Shown here in pieces: positions 59,463-64,000 of a stretch of DNA of 64,000 nucleotides. The stretch comes from G965267335 sp965267335. GTDB taxonomy: Bacteria > Bacteroidota > Bacteroidia > Cytophagales > JAAEPT01. Position numbers and translations under genes: made by a program. Every line of letters begins with the position of its first letter. The first letter of the stretch is position 1. The notes under the pieces are model-generated. The model searched no databases. It worked only from the letters and a program-made list of their open reading frames with translations, and was not told the origin of the DNA. The stretch covers positions 1-64,000 of the forward strand of contig OZ253953.1 in assembly GCA_965267335.1 (NCBI GenBank), in the 5' to 3' direction.

Positions 59463-59483
59463 GCCCGCCACTGCGTGACGAGC
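59463..59483 (-). terminator. Terminator of tRNA-Arg
   Basis: On the minus strand GCTCGTCAC-GCA-GTGGCGGGC forms a 9-bp stem with two G-T pairs and is followed by TTTTTTA. It begins 13 bp past the tRNA 3' end. Confidence 0.75.
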
Positions 59484-59495
59484 TTTTGCTCTTCG

Positions 59496-59569
59496 TGACC
59501 TCGGCAGGATTCAAACCTGCAACCTCTTGAGCCGTAATCAAGTGCTCTATTCAGTTGAGCTACGAGGCC
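59496..59569 (-). tRNA. tRNA-Arg (anticodon ACG)
   Basis: 74-nt cloverleaf: acceptor GGCCTCG / CGAGGTC-A (one G-T pair), D arm GCTCAACTGAATAGAGC, anticodon stem CTTGA/TCAAG with loop TTACGGC (anticodon ACG, decoding CGN), and T arm GCAGGTTTGAATCCTGC. CCA is not encoded. It directly borders the repeat element on its 3' side. Confidence 0.92.
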
Positions 59570-59662
59570 ATAAAACCACCTTCTGTGGTTTAGAAGTCTG
59601 CAAAGCTACAGAATTCAAACAATAAATCCACCTTCTTGCTGTTTCTATTATATTTGTGATCA

Positions 59663-60373
59663 ATGTTTTTGCTCAGACATATTTGTTTTACCCTGGCCCT
59701 ACTGATTTCCTTTCCGTCCTTCTCACAATCAGAGGAAGAGGTTGCCGATTCAGTTAATTTCAAGGATTCCGCCTTAAGAAACCTGAGTCTCATCACTGAC
59801 CTGGGTATTGTCGGATTTGAAAATTATAGCGGTGACCTGCCTGAATATGACTGGGTCAACTCAAAAGGACTCAACATTAGTTTTTTTAGAAGCTTTGCTC
59901 TCAAGGACCAAAACATACTACTAAAATTAGGTGTTGGTATAAGCACGGAGGGTTATAAATTCAAAGAGCCAGCCCAGGCTTCATATAATCCATTAGCCGG
60001 TACTTATTTAGTAGCAATAAATGACTCCACCAAAAATTTTATAAAATCGAAAATTGCGGTCAACTACTTCGATATTCCGGCTGAATTCCAATTTCAAAAT
60101 AATTGGCTCTATCCGATTAAATTCAGCATAGGTGGAAAAATAGGCTATTTATTTGATGCACATAACAAACAAAAATATGAGCAAAGTTTTCGAGGAGTTG
60201 TAAAGGAAAAAACTCAGCTAAACAGCAAAATGATCAACAGATGGCGCGCTGCTATTTATATGAGGTTATCTTTATCTCATTTTGGAATCTATGGACAATA
60301 TTCACTTCACCATGCCCTCACTAGTTTTAATCACAACTCATTCATGCTTGGGGTCAACTACCTCATCGACTAG
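59663..60373 (+). CDS. Outer-membrane beta-barrel protein, PorT-like
   Basis: 236 residues with a signal peptide (MFLLRHICFTLALLISFPSFSQ). The mature part has many short amphipathic strands (SLITDLGIVGFENYSG, KFSIGGKIGYLFDAH, FGIYGQYSLHHALTS) and a terminal strand ending LGVNYLID. The layout fits an eight-stranded OMP_b-brl. Function unknown. The stop shares four bases with the convergent PAP2-like gene. Confidence 0.78.
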   Translation: MFLLRHICFTLALLISFPSFSQSEEEVADSVNFKDSALRNLSLITDLGIVGFENYSGDLPEYDWVNSKGLNISFFRSFALKDQNILLKLGVGISTEGYKFKEPAQASYNPLAGTYLVAINDSTKNFIKSKIAVNYFDIPAEFQFQNNWLYPIKFSIGGKIGYLFDAHNKQKYEQSFRGVVKEKTQLNSKMINRWRAAIYMRLSLSHFGIYGQYSLHHALTSFNHNSFMLGVNYLID

Positions 60374-60999
60374 CCCCAAAGAAGAAAAATTCCCGCAAGA
60401 AAGCTTACAGTAAATCCTGCCAAGTACCCCAAATATACCTGGGATTGCGTATGTGTTCTCAAGTAAAGCCTGGCACTCATCACAATTCCTGAAACCAAAA
60501 GAACCCCGATTACTTCCCAGATTCTGAAGCTTTGGAATTGAAACATATCCATTGAAATAATAAGGCCCGAAATGCCTCCCACTCCACAACTATGAATGCT
60601 AATTTTCCAGAAATAAGTGATCAGAGTCACCATAATAACATTGAAGGTAATCACTGCCAACACCTTCACTGCGGGCAAAAAATATACATTATTCAACTTG
60701 AGGTAGAACATAATTGCTCCCGCAACATAGATAATGCAAACCATGGTGAATGGTAAGACACGATCTTCACGATCTTCCATTTTTAAGCTTCCGATCACCT
60801 TAGTACTTTTCAGGTAAAACATAGCCATTAATGGAATCAAGAAAGTACATCCGAATATGAATAGTAACTGGTATAGTCTGATTTCGTTACCATAAAGAAT
60901 CAGCAAATCACCTGTAGTGAAAAAGAGAATCGAAAAAAAGATTGTCGGCATCAACAAGGGATGCAACAAATAGGAAATGAATTTTGCTGCGGCTTTCAA
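60370..60999 (-). CDS. PAP2-like membrane phosphatase-superfamily protein
   Basis: 209 residues with about six spans. Two PAP2-type motifs are recognisable: KMEDREDRVLP (a K-x6-R-x2-P variant), ISIHSCGVGG with the conserved His, and SARLYLRTHTQSQVYLGYLAGF with the last Arg and His. The enzyme may dephosphorylate a lipid (e.g. undecaprenyl diphosphate). Start is TTG 60999, directly after the rpoN stop, preceded by AAAGGAG with six bases between, a rare strong ribosome-binding site that decides the start. Thus translationally linked to rpoN. Confidence 0.78.
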   Translation of the reverse strand: MKAAAKFISYLLHPLLMPTIFFSILFFTTGDLLILYGNEIRLYQLLFIFGCTFLIPLMAMFYLKSTKVIGSLKMEDREDRVLPFTMVCIIYVAGAIMFYLKLNNVYFLPAVKVLAVITFNVIMVTLITYFWKISIHSCGVGGISGLIISMDMFQFQSFRIWEVIGVLLVSGIVMSARLYLRTHTQSQVYLGYLAGFTVSFLAGIFLLWG

Positions 61000-62436
61000 T
61001 TATAACTCCTTTCTAAGTCGGGCAACCGGAATATTGAGTTGTTCGCGGTACTTAGCCACTGTCCTTCTCGCAATATTATATCCTTTCTCCTTCAATTGTT
61101 TCTCTATTTTATCATCTGAAAGCGGCTTCTTCTTATCTTCTCCTTCGATGATTTTTTTAAGGATGTGCTTCACTTCTCTACTACTTACATCCTCACCACT
61201 CTCCGTAGAGATTGATTCAGAAAAGAAAAATTTTAACGGAAACGTCCCGAACTCGGTTTGAATGGCTTTACTATTTGCCACACGGGAAACGGTAGAAATG
61301 TCCATTTCAATTTTTTCAGCGATATCCTTCAAAATCATCGGTCTCAATTTGGACTCATCACCCTCCAGGAAATAATCATATTGGTAATCGATGATTGCAT
61401 TCATTGTCCTCAAAAGGGTGTCTTGACGTTGCCTGATGGCTTCTATAAACCATTTAGCAGCATCCAGTTTTTGTTTGACAAAAGAGACTGTTTCTTTCAT
61501 CTTTTTGTCCTTCTTATCACTTTTATCGTAAGTATCGAGCATTTCTGCATACGATCGACTCACCTTTAGTTGTGGGGCATTTCTTGCATTTAATGTCAAA
61601 TGGAGTTTACCATCATCATTGGTTAGTATAAAGTCGGGAATGACATACTGAGCTTTATTCGAGGCCCCGGCAGCACTTCCTGGTTTTGGGTTAAGCTTTG
61701 TTATTGATTTAATGGCTCCCTTGAATGTTTCTTCATCAACATCAAGCCTTTTAAGAATCTTATCGTAGTGCTTTTTAGTAAACTCCTCAAAGAAATCAGT
61801 TACAATCCTTATTGCTGTTTCATGACCAATATCCGGCACTCCTTCTTTCTCAAGTTGTAACAATAAGCACTCTTGCAGGTTTCTTGCTCCAATACCCGGA
61901 GGGTCAAAAGTTTGAATCTTTCTTAGTATTTCTTCTACCTCATCAAGGTCGGTTTCAATATTTTGAGAGAAAGCCAGATCATTAATAATGGCTTCAAGTT
62001 CTCTTCTGATATAACCATCACTCTCTACACTACCCACAAGTTGCAGAGCAATTTTAGTTTGTCTCTCATCCAGCTTAAGAAACCCTACCTGAGAAACGAG
62101 GGCATCATGCAACGTTAGCGAACCTACGATTGGCATATCTCTTTCCTCCTCATCGCCTCCCCGGTCGCCTTGCATTTTATATCCACCAAGATCATCATGC
62201 TTGAGGTATTCCTCAATGTTTATGTCGTCTTCCTTTTCTTCTATCCGCTCATCTTCCTGGCTATAATCATCTTCTCTGTCATCGTCTTTACCTTCTTCCA
62301 AGGCGGGATTCACTTCCAACTCTTCTTCTATCCTGGCTTCCAACTCAGCCGTAGGCACCTGCAACAGCTTGATAAATTGTATCTGCTGTGGCGACAGCTT
62401 CTGCTGCATTAACTGACTTAACCCTAACTTCTGCAT
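61000..62436 (-). CDS. rpoN: RNA polymerase sigma-54 factor
   Basis: 478 residues. Region I is Gln/Leu-rich (QLMQQKLSPQQIQFIKLLQV); region II is acidic; region III includes the core-binding and DNA-binding parts and ends with the diagnostic RpoN box ARRTVAKYREQ (about residue 455). RpoN needs AAA+ activators for open complex formation; none lies in this window. The only linked downstream gene is PAP2-like. Confidence 0.97.
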   Translation of the reverse strand: MQKLGLSQLMQQKLSPQQIQFIKLLQVPTAELEARIEEELEVNPALEEGKDDDREDDYSQEDERIEEKEDDINIEEYLKHDDLGGYKMQGDRGGDEEERDMPIVGSLTLHDALVSQVGFLKLDERQTKIALQLVGSVESDGYIRRELEAIINDLAFSQNIETDLDEVEEILRKIQTFDPPGIGARNLQECLLLQLEKEGVPDIGHETAIRIVTDFFEEFTKKHYDKILKRLDVDEETFKGAIKSITKLNPKPGSAAGASNKAQYVIPDFILTNDDGKLHLTLNARNAPQLKVSRSYAEMLDTYDKSDKKDKKMKETVSFVKQKLDAAKWFIEAIRQRQDTLLRTMNAIIDYQYDYFLEGDESKLRPMILKDIAEKIEMDISTVSRVANSKAIQTEFGTFPLKFFFSESISTESGEDVSSREVKHILKKIIEGEDKKKPLSDDKIEKQLKEKGYNIARRTVAKYREQLNIPVARLRKEL

Positions 62437-62566
62437 GAACTCAATTCTTTTACAAATAAAAATATACCTAAAATTACATTAACTCTCAGGCTCTTTGATT
62501 AAAATATGAATTTGTATTCTTTTGTATCGCAATTATTGTGCAAATACGTCAAAAACTTACAAAAAG

Positions 62567-64000
62567 TTGAAAAGAACAAAGGTTAAAGCAGTATTGACCG
62601 GATCAAAGCCCGGTGATAAAATTTTGGTCAAAGGTTGGGTAAGAACAAAAAGAGGCAGTAAAAATGTCAACTTTGTTCATCTGAATGATGGGTCTACCAT
62701 AAATAATTTGCAGGTGGTCATCGATGTAGAGAAGTTTGATGAAAGTCTGCTGGATAAAGTCACGACCGGGGCATCTATATCTGTTGAAGGAGAATTGGTA
62801 GAATCGCAGGGAGGACAGCAAAGCGTTGAATTAAATGCAATCACACTAGAAGTGCTGGGAGAGGCTGATCCGGAGACATATCCGATTCAACCAAAGAAAC
62901 ATACCATGGAATTTCTCAGAGAAAATGCTCATCTGAGAATGCGTACGAATACACTCGCAGCGGTTATGAGAATAAGAAACCAGGCTGCGTTTGCGATCCA
63001 TAAGTTTTTTCAGGAAAAAGGATTCGTTTATCTGCATACACCTATCATAACCGGATCAGACGCTGAAGGTGCGGGTGAAATGTTTAAGGTCACTACACTT
63101 GACCTCATGAACCCACCCAAAAACGAGGAAGGAAATATTGATTTCAAAGAAGACTTTTTTGGCACACCTACGAACCTAACGGTATCCGGACAACTGGAAG
63201 GCGAACTGGGTGCCATGGCACTGGGAGATGTCTATACTTTTGGACCAACTTTCCGGGCTGAAAACTCCAATACCTCACGTCACCTGGCTGAGTTCTGGAT
63301 GATAGAACCGGAAATGGCCTTTTTCGACCTGAAAGATGACATGGACCTGGCCGAAGAGTTCCTAAAGTATCTTATTAAAGATGTACTGAGCAATTGCCAG
63401 GATGACCTTGAATTCCTTCGAAAGCGACAATTAGATGAAGAAAAGGGGTTGCCTCAGGACCAGCGTCATGAACTTGATCTCATAGAACGACTCAAATTTG
63501 TACTTGAAAATGATTTTGAACGCCTCACCTATACCGAAGCCATAGAAGTCCTCCGCCAGTCAAAACCTTTCAAAAAGGGCAAATTCAAATATCCGGTTGA
63601 ATGGGGAATTGATTTACAGAGTGAGCACGAGCGATACCTGGTTGAAAAGAAATTTAAGAAACCCGTCATACTGACTGATTACCCGAAAGACATCAAGGCA
63701 TTTTATATGAAGCTGAATGATGATAACAAAACGGTAGCAGCTATGGACGTTCTGTTTCCTGGCATAGGTGAAATCATTGGTGGCTCACAACGAGAGGAAA
63801 AACTTGAAGTACTTCAAAGCCGAATGGATGAAATGAACGTACCTCAACATGAACTTGATTGGTATTTAGACACCAGAAGGTATGGATCGGCACCACATGC
63901 GGGATTTGGTCTTGGGTTCGAAAGATTTATTCTTTTTGTTACTGGAATGGGAAATGTGAGAGACGTAATTCCTTTCCCAAGAACACCTCAAAACGCAGCA
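62567..64000 (+). CDS. asnS: Asparaginyl-tRNA synthetase (3' end cut by the window)
   Basis: 478 codons remain open to the window end. The N-terminal OB-fold anticodon-binding domain (KILVKGWVRTKRGSKNVNFV) leads into class II motifs: motif 2 FRAENSNTSRHLAEF and motif 3 GFGLGFERFILFVTG. The sequence ends FPRTPQNAA where complete AsnS proteins usually stop within two residues, so only the stop and perhaps one or two codons are missing. The start is TTG 62567 (MKRTKVKAVL, the usual start); a further TTG at 62522 is also open. Divergent from rpoN with 130 bp between the two. Confidence 0.93.
   Translation, partial: MKRTKVKAVLTGSKPGDKILVKGWVRTKRGSKNVNFVHLNDGSTINNLQVVIDVEKFDESLLDKVTTGASISVEGELVESQGGQQSVELNAITLEVLGEADPETYPIQPKKHTMEFLRENAHLRMRTNTLAAVMRIRNQAAFAIHKFFQEKGFVYLHTPIITGSDAEGAGEMFKVTTLDLMNPPKNEEGNIDFKEDFFGTPTNLTVSGQLEGELGAMALGDVYTFGPTFRAENSNTSRHLAEFWMIEPEMAFFDLKDDMDLAEEFLKYLIKDVLSNCQDDLEFLRKRQLDEEKGLPQDQRHELDLIERLKFVLENDFERLTYTEAIEVLRQSKPFKKGKFKYPVEWGIDLQSEHERYLVEKKFKKPVILTDYPKDIKAFYMKLNDDNKTVAAMDVLFPGIGEIIGGSQREEKLEVLQSRMDEMNVPQHELDWYLDTRRYGSAPHAGFGLGFERFILFVTGMGNVRDVIPFPRTPQNAA

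Overview
The window is chromosomal DNA from a free-living, probably marine or soil member of the Bacteroidota, most likely order Cytophagales (genus not determinable here). The evidence is: type IX secretion (T9SS) C-terminal sorting domains on four secreted proteins, Bacteroidota-type promoter elements (TAnnTTTG) with few Shine-Dalgarno sites, several TTG/GTG starts, CreD, ARPP-1, DUF6263-like and PorT-like barrel families, and a coding style of many short overlapping genes at moderate-to-low GC. Nothing suggests a plasmid or prophage.

Layout. 0.2-10.3 kb: a Pif1-like helicase, an HTTM-type membrane protein, a TPR/SpoIIE-type phosphatase, two cold-shock-domain genes, a small GH18 chitinase, a large uncharacterised envelope protein and a four-helix-bundle protein. 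10.3-16.3 kb: initiator tRNA and era-der (ribosome assembly GTPases; era has a structured leader), a tandem-repeat lipoprotein, a SprT-like protein, CreD and a lipoprotein. 16.3-22.5 kb: a compact divergent sulfur/persulfide locus. A Crp/Fnr-type regulator, TauE/SafE exporter, persulfide dioxygenase-rhodanese fusion and two YeeE/YedE halves run rightward; a small membrane protein, two rhodaneses, a thioredoxin and a fatty-acid-hydroxylase-like protein run leftward. A near-perfect Crp-type palindrome lies between them. 22.6-33 kb: endonuclease III, a cystathionine synthase/lyase family enzyme, two paralogous T9SS beta-helix proteins (one with a frameshifted sorting domain), a GH3 fusion and an ARPP-1 protein. 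33.3-45 kb: a multidomain chitinase, an OmpA-like protein, a pentapeptide protein, an ArsR/AHSA1 pair, an envelope operon (DUF1328, barrel, two coiled-coil paralogues), a DinB protein and a trehalase. 45-58 kb: a fatty-acid-hydroxylase-like protein and many small enzymes (YdeI, VOC, AHSA1, ArsR, RluA, DinB, DUF2461, DUF1801, DUF998), plus a GH9 glucanase next to a membrane-bound AraC regulator. 58-59.6 kb: a REP-associated transposase (RAYT) with flanking hairpins and long repeats beside tRNA-Arg, and a gene remnant cut off at the repeat edge. 59.6-64 kb: a barrel protein, a PAP2-like protein, RpoN (sigma-54) and AsnS, which runs off the end.

The strongest non-gene signals, all read directly from the sequence, are: (1) the Crp/Fnr-type operator of the sulfur locus; (2) a set of closely related inverted repeats (GCAAC-N6-GTTGC) in front of an ArsR-AHSA1 operon and a DinB gene 3.4 kb apart, with a one-base-different version (GTAAC-N6-GTTAC) at the second ArsR gene; (3) a two-base duplication that breaks the T9SS signal of one of two paralogues; (4) a leader with mutually exclusive stems before era; (5) the RAYT/REP element. 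Functions given for unnamed families are inferences from motifs seen by eye; no database search was possible.
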